Shown here piece by piece: positions 1 to 9,567 of a DNA stretch of 64,000 bases. A model generated the notes under the pieces. It searched no databases. It worked only from the letters and a program-made list of their open reading frames with translations, and was not told where the DNA came from. How positions within the stretch are numbered: the first letter of the stretch is position 1; every line of letters begins with the position of its first letter. The position numbers were made by a program, and so were the translations under genes. Location of the stretch: NCBI GenBank assembly GCA_027490225.1, contig JAIXYK010000044.1:62001-126000 (forward strand), read 5' to 3'. The DNA comes from Bacteroidota bacterium. GTDB lineage: Bacteria; Bacteroidota; Bacteroidia; M30B66.

Positions 1-1
1 G

Positions 2-64
2 ATGACAATAGCAGCATTGATGCAAAATACATTTACTGCGTATTTAAAAAACATAGAAAATTAA
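2..64 (+). CDS. Possible C-terminal tail of an upstream gene (partial)
   Basis: A short open frame enters from the left edge and ends at a TAA at 62-64, one base before the queE ATG at 66. The visible residues end ...FTAYLKNIEN. Such tight spacing is typical of co-transcribed genes, so this is probably the last 20 residues of the preceding gene in an operon with queE. Too little is visible to assign a family. The other frames also stay open over so short a distance, so the reading is uncertain. Confidence 0.35.
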   Translation: MTIAALMQNTFTAYLKNIEN

Positions 65-65
65 A

Positions 66-707
66 ATGGCAGAATTAAGCGCCGAGCAGCAATCAGCCAT
101 AGATGCAGGAACACTTTTGCCATTGATGGAAGATTTTTATACCATCCAGGGTGAGGGATTTAATACTGGAAAGGCGGCCTATTTTATTCGTTTAGGCGGT
201 TGTGATGTGGGTTGCCATTGGTGTGATGTAAAGGAAAGTTGGGATGCATATTTACATCCACTTACGGAATCAAAAAAAATTGTAGAAAGAGCGGCATCTT
301 ACACTGCAAAGTCTATTGTTATTACAGGTGGAGAGCCTTTGATGTACAATTTAGATGTGTTGTGCGCTGAACTGCACCAAGAAAACTTAGAGATTTTTCT
401 GGAAACATCAGGAGCTTATCCACTGAGTGGAAATTTCGACTGGATTTGTTTATCGCCTAAGAAATTTAAGGCACCTCGAAAAGATATGTTGGCGGTGGCG
501 AATGAACTGAAAGTAATTGTGTTCAACAAATCTGATTTTGAATGGGCAAAAGAACATTCACAACATGTGAGTGCCGATTGTAAATTGTATTTGCAGCCCG
601 AATGGAGCAAGGCGGAAAAAATAATTCCGGAAATAATTGATTTTGTAAAAGAAAATCCAAACTGGCAGGTATCGTTGCAGACGCATAAATACATGCATAT
701 TCCATAA
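66..707 (+). CDS. queE: 7-carboxy-7-deazaguanine synthase (QueE), radical SAM
   Basis: QueE is a radical SAM enzyme that contracts 6-carboxytetrahydropterin to 7-carboxy-7-deazaguanine, the third step towards queuosine and other 7-deazaguanines. The 213-residue protein has the cluster-binding cysteines C46, C50 and C53 in a CX3CX2C arrangement, the family's substrate-loop sequence TIQGEG at 26-31, and TGGEP at 87-91, which binds SAM. Length matches the family. Start at ATG 66 sits one base after a possible upstream stop codon. queD and folE, which make its substrate, lie about 22 kb away in this window; queC is not seen. The next gene starts 9 bases downstream. Confidence 0.93.
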   Translation: MAELSAEQQSAIDAGTLLPLMEDFYTIQGEGFNTGKAAYFIRLGGCDVGCHWCDVKESWDAYLHPLTESKKIVERAASYTAKSIVITGGEPLMYNLDVLCAELHQENLEIFLETSGAYPLSGNFDWICLSPKKFKAPRKDMLAVANELKVIVFNKSDFEWAKEHSQHVSADCKLYLQPEWSKAEKIIPEIIDFVKENPNWQVSLQTHKYMHIP

Positions 708-716
708 ATAAATAGC

Positions 717-2672
717 ATGAAGCTCTCGGTAGTTATTGTTAATTATAATGTGATTCACTTTTTAGAGCAGTGCTTATTATCGGTTTTTCAGTCGATGAAA
801 GGCATTGAAGGTGAGGTATTTGTGGTTGATAATAATTCGGTGGATAATTCTGTGGAAATGGTAAAAACCAAGTTTCCGCAAGTAAAATTGATTGCCAATA
901 AGGATAATCCAGGTTTTTCGAAGGCAAATAACCAGGCTATTAAACTGGCAAAAGGAGAATACGTGCTTTTATTGAATCCTGATACAGTAGTAGAAGAAGA
1001 TACTTTTAGAACGTGTATTTCATTTATGGATACGCATGCAGATGCCGGAGCGATGGGCGTAAAACTGATAGATGGCAAAGGAAATTATTTACCTGAATCT
1101 AAAAGAGGCTTGCCCACTCCGGAAGTATCGTTTTACAAGATTTTTGGATTGTCTAAATTATTTCCAAAATCGAAGAGATTTGGGCGTTACCATTTAGGTT
1201 TTTTAAATGCGAATGAAACCAATAAGATTGATGTATTGTCAGGAGCGTTTATGTTTATAAGAAATGCAGCCTTACAAAAAGCTGGTTTGTTGGATGAGGC
1301 ATTTTTCATGTATGGCGAGGACATTGATTTAAGTTACAGAATTACAAAAGCTGGATATTCAATTTATTATCATCCAGAAACACGCATTATTCATTACCGG
1401 GGCGAAAGCACAAAAAAAGGCAGTGTGAATTATGTGAAAATATTCTACCAGGCGATGATAATTTTTGCTGAGAAGCATTATTCGCAGAAACACGCAGGAA
1501 TATTTAGATTATTAATAAAGTTAGCCGTTTACTTAAGGGCATTTGTTTCTATTGCAAAGCGTTTAATTTCGGCTGTTTGGTTGCCAATTGCTGAAACAGT
1601 ATTATTTGTAATTGGCATGTATTTTCTCAAAACTTATTGGGCAACAAAAAGCGGCGTATTTTACCCCTATTCGTTTATGTGGATAGCTGTGCCGTTGTAT
1701 TGCTTATGTTGGGTAATTTCTTCTTGGCTGAGTGGAGGTTATGACAAGCCTTTGCAGATTTCAAAAAGCATCAGGGGAATTGTTTTTGGAACGGTCATCA
1801 TATTAATTGTTTATGGCTTATTAGATGAAACTTATAGGTATTCTCGATTTCTTACGTTAGTTGGAGCTGGTTGGGCAGCAATTGCTGCAACTTTATTACG
1901 TTTAGGGCTTAATTTCATTAAATTCAAAACAATATTTCCTGAAAATAGCATATTAAAAAGGCTATTAATTGTTGGGGAAATTGAAGAAGCAAAAAGAATA
2001 AGTGCATTAATCAATCAGTCACCAATAAAGACTACATTTTTAGGAATAGTTCATCCAAATGCTCGAGAAATTGTATCTCCTGAATACACGGGTACAATTA
2101 ATCGGTTAAGAGAAATGGTGGAAATATTTAATATTAACGAGGTAATTTTTTGTGGAAAGGATATAAGTTCATCAGAAATTATGGATGAAATGATGAAAAT
2201 AAATCATCCTGAAATGGATTATAAAATTGCACCACCAGAAAGATTATTTATTATTGGTAGTAATTCAATCCAAACCAGCGGAGAGCTTTATACTGTGGGT
2301 TTAAACGCTATAGACAAACCAGAAAATAAGAGAAAAAAGAGAATGTTTGATGTTTTAATTTCAATTTTACTTTTGGTTTTTGTGCCTTTTTATTTATTAT
2401 TCTTAAAAAACAAGATGCAAGTAATAGTTAATATATTATTCGTATTAGCTGGCAAATTAACATGGATTGGATATGATTTAAGCAGCGAAACGAAAGCATT
2501 ACCCAAAATTAAAAAAGGGATTTTAAATCCTTTGGACCCTTATATACATTTAGAAACAGATGATTTAATGAAATCTCAAAGCAATCTATTGTACGCTAAA
2601 GACTACCAGAATGGGCATGACTTAACAATTTTGATGAGTGGTTTTAAACAAATTGGGCGTAAAATTTTATAA
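717..2672 (+). CDS. Family 2 glycosyltransferase fused to a degenerate sugar-phosphate transferase
   Basis: The first ~240 residues are a GT-A glycosyltransferase of the rhamnosyltransferase/WbbL type: VVIVNYN at the N-terminus, NPDT with a metal-binding Asp at 89, and a GEDIDLSYR motif near 200. Four hydrophobic segments follow (about 285-400), then a Rossmann-like region (LLIVGEIEEAKR) like the CoA-binding domain of polyprenyl glycosylphosphotransferases. The last ~110 residues resemble that family's transferase domain, with KRMFDVLIS, a GKLTWIGY stretch where GxMSLVGPRP is usual, and a tail like its DLKILL helix. The central catalytic part (FRQ/R-x-G and KFRSM region) is missing. The protein probably sits in the inner membrane and adds a sugar to a surface glycan; the C-terminal half is likely not catalytic. 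It may be co-transcribed with queE. Confidence 0.85.
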   Translation: MKLSVVIVNYNVIHFLEQCLLSVFQSMKGIEGEVFVVDNNSVDNSVEMVKTKFPQVKLIANKDNPGFSKANNQAIKLAKGEYVLLLNPDTVVEEDTFRTCISFMDTHADAGAMGVKLIDGKGNYLPESKRGLPTPEVSFYKIFGLSKLFPKSKRFGRYHLGFLNANETNKIDVLSGAFMFIRNAALQKAGLLDEAFFMYGEDIDLSYRITKAGYSIYYHPETRIIHYRGESTKKGSVNYVKIFYQAMIIFAEKHYSQKHAGIFRLLIKLAVYLRAFVSIAKRLISAVWLPIAETVLFVIGMYFLKTYWATKSGVFYPYSFMWIAVPLYCLCWVISSWLSGGYDKPLQISKSIRGIVFGTVIILIVYGLLDETYRYSRFLTLVGAGWAAIAATLLRLGLNFIKFKTIFPENSILKRLLIVGEIEEAKRISALINQSPIKTTFLGIVHPNAREIVSPEYTGTINRLREMVEIFNINEVIFCGKDISSSEIMDEMMKINHPEMDYKIAPPERLFIIGSNSIQTSGELYTVGLNAIDKPENKRKKRMFDVLISILLLVFVPFYLLFLKNKMQVIVNILFVLAGKLTWIGYDLSSETKALPKIKKGILNPLDPYIHLETDDLMKSQSNLLYAKDYQNGHDLTILMSGFKQIGRKIL

Positions 2673-3000
2673 TTTATTGTCACTTACTTATTAACTATAT
2701 ACACTTAATAAGAATTATTCTTATTTAGCACTTGTTGTAGTTGAAACCCTACTTTAGAGGCTGAAAGTAATTGCCAATATTCATTTTTTTGATTAATTAA
2801 ATGCAAGATATAGCAGATAATTTGCTCAATAAAGTCGTTAAAAAATTATTTGTTTGTATCGAAAATAAAATTGGGGAAAAAACGAGATTGAAACTTTTAT
2901 AAAAGAAACTAGGTAAAAGACTTGGAAAAATTGGAATATGTTTAAAATCATACATAACCACATTCGAAATTGCCAAAAAGACACACATAAGAAGAAAACT
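2673..3000 (+). other. Intergenic gap with a 19-base inverted repeat
   Basis: This 328-base A+T-rich stretch separates the fused glycosyltransferase from the large adhesin. It holds a perfect inverted repeat, AATAAGAAT-T-ATTCTTATT, at 2707-2725, about 35 bases after the stop codon. It has no T-run behind it, so it is not a standard terminator. No gene on either strand is convincing. The promoter of the adhesin must lie here, but I see no exact TAnnTTTG box. Confidence 0.4.
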
Positions 3001-6000
3001 ATGCGCTATTATTTACTAATTATTGCAATTTTTGCCGTTTGGGGTACGAATTTAAATGCACAAATTGACCAGGAGTTTTGGTTTGCGCCGCCTGATCTTA
3101 CACAAGGAACTCAAGGAGAGATTAATGGTGGTGCTTTAAGAGATAGACCAATTCAAGTTGTTGTTTCATCAATAAACGAACCCGCTCAGGTTACACTTTG
3201 GCAACCCGGCAATTTATCCTTTATTCCTATAACTGTGAATCTTGGTGTTGCGGCAACTCAAACCATTAACCTAACTCCTTGGATAAATCAAATTGAAACA
3301 CGCTTTGTGGATTCAGTAATGAATACCGGAATTTTAATACGCTCTACTGCGCCGATTACAGCTTATTATGAACTAGGAGCTGCAGCAAACAGAGATTTAA
3401 TTGCATTAAAAGGAAAAAATGCAAATGGTTTTAAATTTTATACTCCTTTTCAAACATTATGGGAAAATGATATAAGTTTAGGTGGAAGTCCATATATTCC
3501 TTCTCCAAGAGCAGGTTTTGCAATTGTAGCAACAGATGATTCTACATTTGTTACCATTACACCTACCATAGACATATTAAATCACCTGGCCAATATTCCA
3601 TTTACCATCTTTCTAAACAGGGGACAAACTTATTATTGTGAAGCAATAGATCAGGTTGGAATTAATAAACCAGCTGGAACTAAAATAGAATCAACCAAGT
3701 TAATTGCTGTTACAGTAAAAGACGACATGGTAGATTTAAATTTAAATACTGATGGAGGTGCAGACTTAGCTGCAGATCAATTAATCTCAGTTGCAAAATG
3801 TGGACTTCGTCATGTTTTAGTTAGAGGAGATTTAAGTACACCAGGAGATAAAGTTTATGTTTTGGCAACTGAGGACTCAACTTTCATTTTTGCAGATGGC
3901 AATCCGGTTGCCGTTGATACTTTAATGGAAGGTGAGCAATATATTTATTCATTTGCAAATGCTTCAGGATTTATCGAAGGAAGCAAACCAATTTATGTTT
4001 GGCATATTTCAGGAGTAACTGACCAAATAGCCGGAGCAATTATTCCGTCTTTAGAATGTACTGGTTCTAATCAAGTAGGTTTCACCAGAACAGGAAGTGC
4101 GAACTTTAAACTAAACCTTACTATAAAAGCAGGTTTTGAAAACAATTTTGTTTTAAACGGAAATCCAAATATAATTACAGCCGCAGATTTTGCGCCGGTT
4201 GACGGATCAAATGGGGAATATGTATTTTGCAGAAAAGCATTTACTACTGCAGAAATTCCAGTTGGACAAGGCTCTTTAATTACAAATTTTAGTGCCGAAT
4301 TGTTCCATATGGGTATTACATATCAACAAGGTGCAAGTTGTAACTACGGGTATTTCACTAACTTTAGTTTCTTAAACCTTGGAACTTCAAGCTCTGTGTG
4401 TCTTGGAGACTCTGCAGTTTTAGATGCTGGACCAGGTAAAACTTCTTACCTCTGGAGCACAGGAGATACAACCCAAAAACTGGTGGTTTTCGAACCTGGA
4501 ACATTTTGGGTAAGCGTAAATAGTGGGCAACAATGCACGGCAGCAGATACTGTAGTAGTAGATTTTTATGAACCTACTTTTAATTTGAATGTACCTCAAG
4601 ATACTATTTGCCAAGGTAGTGAACTACTCTTAAGTGTTGATGGAGTATTTACATACGAATGGCAAGATGGCAGTACAAATCCATTTTTAATTGTTTCTGA
4701 CAGTGGTCAATATTGGGTAGAAATAACAGATTTCCAAGGTTGTAAATCAAGAGATACAACTTACATCAATACTTTACCAACACCACCTGCGCCTATTGTT
4801 TCTTTTCTTAACATGGACCCTTTGCTTAATTCAGATACAATTTGTGAAGGCGAAAGTATCATTTTAAATATGAGTCCTCTAGCGGAGGCACAATATAATT
4901 GGACCGGACCAAATTCTTTGGAAACACTTGGTCAACAATTAGAATTAACCAACGTTATTCAATCTATGTCAGGTATATATAGCGCATACTATAGCCTAGG
5001 GGTTTGTAAAAGTGAAGTAGTAGACCTGTATTTAACAGTTGACACTAGACCTATTGTTGATTTAGGTATTACAGATACTTTATGCGATGCTTCCACTTTG
5101 TTGCTAGATCCATCTAATGGCCCTGGACTTACTTACAACTGGCAGGATTCTTCAAGTGATAGTACTTTTCTTGCAGCAGTTTCGGGTAATTATTTTGTTG
5201 AAGTTACTAATTCATTTGGCTGCATTGGCAGAGACTCTGTTGATTTATACTTCTCAGAAAGACCTGCAACTCCTTTATTGTTAACCGATGGAGTTAATGT
5301 TACAAGTCAAGAATTTTGCAAGGGTACAGATGTGTTTTTTAGCACAACTTCGCAAAGTGGAGTTACATATAACTGGATAACTCCTACAGATACCATAAGT
5401 TCAAACAATAGTTCTTACATACTAAATAGTAATTCCGGAACATTATCGGGCAATTATTCAATTTACCTATCTTTAAACGGATGTAATTCGTTTCTAGATA
5501 GTGTGAGTTTAACGTTCCTAGATGGTCCTGACTTTGAATTTAGCTTTACAGATTCAACACAATGCGGTGGCCAGGATATTACACTTACAACTGGAAATAT
5601 TCCTGATGTTACCATTTTCTGGTCAACTGGTCAAATTACTCCTAGTATAAACGTAAATACAAGTGGTTTATATACAGTAGCTATTACTGATGAAATCGGT
5701 TGTATAACCAGAGATTCTGTTTTAATAACAATTGCTTCACCAGCAGAAAACCCGACAATCTCAGGTGATGCTATTTTATGTCAAGGAGAATCATTGACAT
5801 TAAATTCAAATAATCAAAATGGTGTATCGTATACTTGGAATGGACCAAATGGGTTTAGTTCCTCTAATAACAGTATTACATTAAATAATCCAGCTGAAGG
5901 GGACTATTCTTTATCTGCATCTTTTAATGGTTGTGACGCTGAATTAAATGCATCTGTTACTGTAGTTATAAACCCGAATCCAAGCTTTAACTTAGACTCC

Positions 6001-6678
6001 AATATAAGCGTTTGCCCTGGAGGAACTGCCGAAGTAGAAGGCCCAGCTGGATTCCAATCTTATCAATGGAGCAATAATTCAACTTCTCAAAATACGCCCC
6101 TTGGTGAAGGTACATTTAATTTAATCGTTACAGATATTTTAGGTTGTATTGGTAGTGATACTATTACAATAAATGTTGTAAGTCCTGTTGCAGCATTCTC
6201 ATCTAATCCTGCAAGCGAAAGTATTACAGGTGAAAATGTGACTTTCACCGACCAATCTACTGGTCAAATTTCAAGTTGGAATTGGGCTTTCGAAAATAAC
6301 ATAACTTCATCAGCTCAAAATCCTGTGCATGCTTTTACCACACAAGGAGAAATTACTGTAATATTAACTGTAACAAATGCTAACGGCTGCGTTGATACTG
6401 CATCCCGCAAATATTCAGTAAATAACATTCTGGCTGTGCCAAATTCATTCACACCTAATGGCGATGGTTTCAATGATTTGTTCGTTGTGAAAGGATTATC
6501 AGCATTTCCTGACTCTAAATTAATGATTTTTAACCGTTGGGGAACTGAAATTTATAACACTGCAGATTACGCAAACGATTGGAATGGAGGAGATTATCCA
6601 GAAGCAGATTACTATTATGTTTTAGAAGTAAGCAATGGAGATAAACTAAAAGGTTTTGTTACCATAAAACGTAATTAG
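3001..6678 (+). CDS. Large secreted adhesin-like protein, IgGFc-binding-like N-domain, Ig/PKD repeats, T9SS type-B CTD
   Basis: The protein starts with a signal peptide (MRYYLLIIAIFAV..., cut after LNA). The first ~450 residues resemble the IgGFc-binding-protein N-terminal region found on many Bacteroidota surface proteins. About seven Ig-like repeats follow, each with a C-x-G or C-Q-G start and a Y-x-W core (for example LCQGESLTLNSN). A PKD domain comes near 1055-1140, and a gliding-associated type-B sorting domain ends the protein (SFTPNGDGFND, then IFNRWG). It is therefore probably exported by T9SS and fixed on or released from the cell surface as an adhesin. The frame is open upstream to 2938, but ATG 3001 begins a clean signal peptide, so I chose it. 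Ligand unknown. Confidence 0.85.
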   Translation: MRYYLLIIAIFAVWGTNLNAQIDQEFWFAPPDLTQGTQGEINGGALRDRPIQVVVSSINEPAQVTLWQPGNLSFIPITVNLGVAATQTINLTPWINQIETRFVDSVMNTGILIRSTAPITAYYELGAAANRDLIALKGKNANGFKFYTPFQTLWENDISLGGSPYIPSPRAGFAIVATDDSTFVTITPTIDILNHLANIPFTIFLNRGQTYYCEAIDQVGINKPAGTKIESTKLIAVTVKDDMVDLNLNTDGGADLAADQLISVAKCGLRHVLVRGDLSTPGDKVYVLATEDSTFIFADGNPVAVDTLMEGEQYIYSFANASGFIEGSKPIYVWHISGVTDQIAGAIIPSLECTGSNQVGFTRTGSANFKLNLTIKAGFENNFVLNGNPNIITAADFAPVDGSNGEYVFCRKAFTTAEIPVGQGSLITNFSAELFHMGITYQQGASCNYGYFTNFSFLNLGTSSSVCLGDSAVLDAGPGKTSYLWSTGDTTQKLVVFEPGTFWVSVNSGQQCTAADTVVVDFYEPTFNLNVPQDTICQGSELLLSVDGVFTYEWQDGSTNPFLIVSDSGQYWVEITDFQGCKSRDTTYINTLPTPPAPIVSFLNMDPLLNSDTICEGESIILNMSPLAEAQYNWTGPNSLETLGQQLELTNVIQSMSGIYSAYYSLGVCKSEVVDLYLTVDTRPIVDLGITDTLCDASTLLLDPSNGPGLTYNWQDSSSDSTFLAAVSGNYFVEVTNSFGCIGRDSVDLYFSERPATPLLLTDGVNVTSQEFCKGTDVFFSTTSQSGVTYNWITPTDTISSNNSSYILNSNSGTLSGNYSIYLSLNGCNSFLDSVSLTFLDGPDFEFSFTDSTQCGGQDITLTTGNIPDVTIFWSTGQITPSINVNTSGLYTVAITDEIGCITRDSVLITIASPAENPTISGDAILCQGESLTLNSNNQNGVSYTWNGPNGFSSSNNSITLNNPAEGDYSLSASFNGCDAELNASVTVVINPNPSFNLDSNISVCPGGTAEVEGPAGFQSYQWSNNSTSQNTPLGEGTFNLIVTDILGCIGSDTITINVVSPVAAFSSNPASESITGENVTFTDQSTGQISSWNWAFENNITSSAQNPVHAFTTQGEITVILTVTNANGCVDTASRKYSVNNILAVPNSFTPNGDGFNDLFVVKGLSAFPDSKLMIFNRWGTEIYNTADYANDWNGGDYPEADYYYVLEVSNGDKLKGFVTIKRN

Positions 6679-6700
6679 ATTGTAGAATAAAATTCTTTAA

Positions 6701-6736
6701 AACCCCGTTAGTAATAATAGCTAACGGGGTTTTTTA
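6701..6736 (+). terminator. Rho-independent terminator after the adhesin gene
   Basis: AACCCCGTTAG and CTAACGGGGTT form an 11-base stem around an 8-base loop, followed by a run of T. It lies 22 bases after the stop codon. Confidence 0.9.
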
Positions 6737-6765
6737 GTTAAATAAAAGATATTTACATTGTTCCG

Positions 6766-8718
6766 ATGAATTCGAATCTTCGTTTATTCCAAAAAATCAC
6801 CTACATTCTATCAATACTCATCTGTACAAGTGCTTATGCGCAACCTCAGAAATACAGCAGCACCAATAGAAAAGCCATAAATTGGTTTGAAGAAGCAAAG
6901 AGCAATTATGAATATAAAAAAGACGAAGACGCTTATAAAATTTTAAAAAAGGTAGTTGAAGAGGATCCTCAATTCTTTGAAGCTTGGATGCTTTTAGCCG
7001 ATGTAAGTGAAATATTAAAAAAACCGGAAGAATCTATTGATGCTTTCAAAAAAGCTATTGTGATTCAACCTCAGCGCTTCCCTCCCATTTATTACAATTT
7101 AGCTGGCGTTGAAATGCAATTAGACCAGTACGAAGATGCTATTTCAAACTTGGAAAAATTTCTTCTATTCCCCAAAATTAGCCCTGAAATGAGGAAAAAA
7201 GGAGAAAGAAGATTGGGTAATGCGAAATTTGCAATGGTAGCTATCAAAACCCCTGTGCCTTTTAATCCTATTAACATGGGTGAAATGATTAACTCTGTTC
7301 ATAGCGAATATCATCCTTCACTTACTGTAGATGAACAAACATTAATATTTACACGCATGCGTCCTGCTGATGCTGAAACCGAAAATGGCTCAAAAGTGGA
7401 AGAGGACTTTTATTTCAGTATAAAAGATAAAAACGACTGGAAGCCTGCTATTTCATTGGGGCCGCCAATAAACACACATAGCAATGAAGGTGCGCATAGC
7501 ATTTCTCCAGATGGCAGGTACTTTTTTTATACAGGCTGTGAGCGTAAAGAAGGTTATGGCTCTTGCGATTTGTATGTATCTGAAAAACAAGGGAACAAAT
7601 GGGCCGCTCCAGTTAACTTTGGTCCCATAGTTAATTCAGAAAAATGGGATGCACAACCAACCATTAGTGCAGATGGACAAACCCTAATTTTTGTTAGCGG
7701 ACGTCCCGGCGGAAAAGGTCTTGCAGATTTGTGGGTGAGTCAAAAAGCAGCAAATGGACAATGGCAAACTCCCCAAAACATAGGTGATTCTTTAAATACT
7801 GACCTTGATGAGTATGGTCCTTTTTTGCATCCCGATGGCAAAACATTGTATTTCACTTCTAGCGGACATCCCGGAATGGGCGGTAAAGATATTTTCTACA
7901 GTAAGAAAAAAGCCGATGGAAAATGGTCGAAACCTGTCAACATTGGTTATCCAATTAATACTAAAGCTGATGAAGTTCACATGGTAGTAAGTGCTGATGG
8001 AAAAAAAGGATACTTCAGCTCTGACAGAGAAGGAGGTTTCGGTAAAAGAGATTTATATTATTTTGATTTATACGAAGGCGCACAACCTCAACCAGTAACA
8101 TTCTTAAGGGGAAAAGTTAGGGATAAAAAAACAGCAGCTTTTATGCAAGCCGCATTCGAAATTATTGATTTATCTACTGGCGAAACAAGGGCGTTGAGTC
8201 GTTCGGATAAACAAAGTGGAGAATTCTTGGTGAGCCTACCCGCAGGTAGCAACTACGCTTTGAACGTAAGCGCACCCGGTTATTTGTTCTATTCAGAAAA
8301 TTACAAATTAGGTAAATCCTTAAAACCAACAGATGTTTTTGAGGTCGACATTCAATTAAATCCAATAGAAACGGGACAATCTATCGTTCTGAAAAATATT
8401 TTCTTCGAAACTGGCTCGTTCGGGTTGAAAAATGAATCTCAGGTTGAGTTGAATAAACTGGTTGAATTTCTAAGTAAAAACCCAACATTGGTAATAGAAA
8501 TCGGAGGACATACTGATAATGTAGGAAACGATCAAGCCAATATGTTACTATCTGAAAACAGGGCAAAATCTGTAGTTGATTTTCTTGTTGCCAAAGGAAT
8601 AGTTACAAATAGGTTGCAAGCAAAAGGATACGGTGAAACGATTCCTAAGGGTGATAATACAACAGAAAAAGGCAGGGAAGAAAACCGTAGAACAGAATTC
8701 CGTATTGTGAAAAAGTAA
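6766..8718 (+). CDS. PorE-like TPR / beta-propeller / OmpA-domain protein
   Basis: The domain order is signal peptide (1-25, ending AYAQ), TPR-like helices (about 40-155), WD40-like PD40 blades with repeated SPDGRYFFY / SADGQTLIF / HPDGKTLYF motifs (about 165-425), a carboxypeptidase-regulatory-like beta domain (about 440-535), and an OmpA C-terminal domain (545-650) with GGHTDNVG and LSENRAKSV, which bind peptidoglycan. This is the architecture of PorE of Porphyromonas gingivalis, which anchors the T9SS to peptidoglycan. PorE is a lipoprotein; here the signal peptide has ILIC but no clear lipobox, so this may be a relative rather than the orthologue. Its own transcription unit is likely, since a terminator precedes it. 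Several T9SS cargo genes lie in the window. Confidence 0.82.
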   Translation: MNSNLRLFQKITYILSILICTSAYAQPQKYSSTNRKAINWFEEAKSNYEYKKDEDAYKILKKVVEEDPQFFEAWMLLADVSEILKKPEESIDAFKKAIVIQPQRFPPIYYNLAGVEMQLDQYEDAISNLEKFLLFPKISPEMRKKGERRLGNAKFAMVAIKTPVPFNPINMGEMINSVHSEYHPSLTVDEQTLIFTRMRPADAETENGSKVEEDFYFSIKDKNDWKPAISLGPPINTHSNEGAHSISPDGRYFFYTGCERKEGYGSCDLYVSEKQGNKWAAPVNFGPIVNSEKWDAQPTISADGQTLIFVSGRPGGKGLADLWVSQKAANGQWQTPQNIGDSLNTDLDEYGPFLHPDGKTLYFTSSGHPGMGGKDIFYSKKKADGKWSKPVNIGYPINTKADEVHMVVSADGKKGYFSSDREGGFGKRDLYYFDLYEGAQPQPVTFLRGKVRDKKTAAFMQAAFEIIDLSTGETRALSRSDKQSGEFLVSLPAGSNYALNVSAPGYLFYSENYKLGKSLKPTDVFEVDIQLNPIETGQSIVLKNIFFETGSFGLKNESQVELNKLVEFLSKNPTLVIEIGGHTDNVGNDQANMLLSENRAKSVVDFLVAKGIVTNRLQAKGYGETIPKGDNTTEKGREENRRTEFRIVKK

Positions 8719-8730
8719 GGACAATAAAAC

Positions 8731-8738
8731 TATTTTTG
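8731..8738 (+). promoter_or_regulatory. Putative -7 promoter box of dapD
   Basis: TATTTTTG matches the Bacteroidota -7 consensus TAnnTTTG and lies 15 bases before the dapD ATG. A TTG at 8705-8707 is a weak -33 candidate with a slightly long spacer. Confidence 0.5.
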
Positions 8739-8753
8739 CAGAAATCACTTTAC

Positions 8754-9560
8754 ATGCAAACAATAATAGAAGAAGTTTGGAATAACCGTGAAATGCTTAA
8801 AGATGTAAGCATTCAAAAAACTATAAGACAAGTAATTGAAGAGTTAGATAAAGGACGCATTCGCGTGGCCGAAAAAGCAGGAGATACTTGGAAAGTAAAC
8901 GATTGGGTGAAAAAAGCTGTGATTCTTTATTTCCCCATTCAGCAAATGCGGGTAATTGAAGTTGGCCCATTTGAATACCACGATAAAATGTTATTAAAAA
9001 CTGGCTATCAGGCTTTAGGTGTTCGTGTTGTTCCAAATGCGGTTGCTCGTTATGGTAGTTTTATTGCGCCGGGAGTGATTTTAATGCCTTCTTATGTAAA
9101 TATTGGTGCTTATGTAGATGAAGGTACCATGGTTGATACCTGGGCCACAGTTGGTTCATGTGCGCAAATTGGTAAGAATGTTCATTTAAGTGGAGGTGTT
9201 GGAATTGGAGGCGTGTTAGAACCAGTGCAAGCCAGTCCTGTAATAATTGAAGACGGATGTTTTATTGGTTCACGCTGCATTGTGGTAGAAGGTGTGCATG
9301 TAGAAAAAGAAGCAGTTTTAGGGGCGAATGTAGTTTTGACCCAAAGCACTAAAATTATAGACGTAAGCGGTGCAGAGCCAGTTACATACGTTGGCAGAGT
9401 TCCAGAACGTTCTGTTGTAATTCCCGGTTCTTATACAAAAACATTTGCAGCTGGCGATTATCAAGTGCCATGTGCCTTGATAATAGGGAAACGCAAAGCA
9501 AGCACCGATTTAAAAACATCTTTGAATGATGCCTTGCGTGAACATCAAGTAGCTGTATAA
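8754..9560 (+). CDS. dapD: 2,3,4,5-tetrahydropyridine-2,6-dicarboxylate N-succinyltransferase
   Basis: DapD succinylates tetrahydrodipicolinate in the succinylase branch of lysine and diaminopimelate synthesis, so it feeds both protein and peptidoglycan. The 268-residue protein has the family's helical N-terminus and a left-handed beta-helix built from hexapeptide repeats (GVILMPSYVNIGAYVDEGTM region onwards), followed by the family-typical VPERSVVIPGS segment. Length agrees with the family (about 270). The frame opens at a TTG at 8736, but that codon overlaps the promoter box, so ATG 8754 is preferred. A glycosyltransferase gene begins 8 bases after its stop codon and is probably in the same operon. 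Confidence 0.95.
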   Translation: MQTIIEEVWNNREMLKDVSIQKTIRQVIEELDKGRIRVAEKAGDTWKVNDWVKKAVILYFPIQQMRVIEVGPFEYHDKMLLKTGYQALGVRVVPNAVARYGSFIAPGVILMPSYVNIGAYVDEGTMVDTWATVGSCAQIGKNVHLSGGVGIGGVLEPVQASPVIIEDGCFIGSRCIVVEGVHVEKEAVLGANVVLTQSTKIIDVSGAEPVTYVGRVPERSVVIPGSYTKTFAAGDYQVPCALIIGKRKASTDLKTSLNDALREHQVAV

Positions 9561-9567
9561 AACCAGC

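Noticed and set aside
2707-2725. AATAAGAAT inverted repeat as a terminator for the fused glycosyltransferase
   Set aside because: A+T-only stem and no T-run behind it.
2797-2988. Minus-strand open frame of 63 codons in the gap before the adhesin
   Set aside because: Low-complexity hydrophobic sequence, no family resemblance, and overlaps the likely promoter region.
2938-3000. Upstream start for the adhesin gene
   Set aside because: The extra 21 residues are polar and would spoil a clean signal peptide that begins at 3001.
8736-8753. TTG start for dapD
   Set aside because: It overlaps the -7 box and gives six non-conserved residues; ATG 8754 matches family length.
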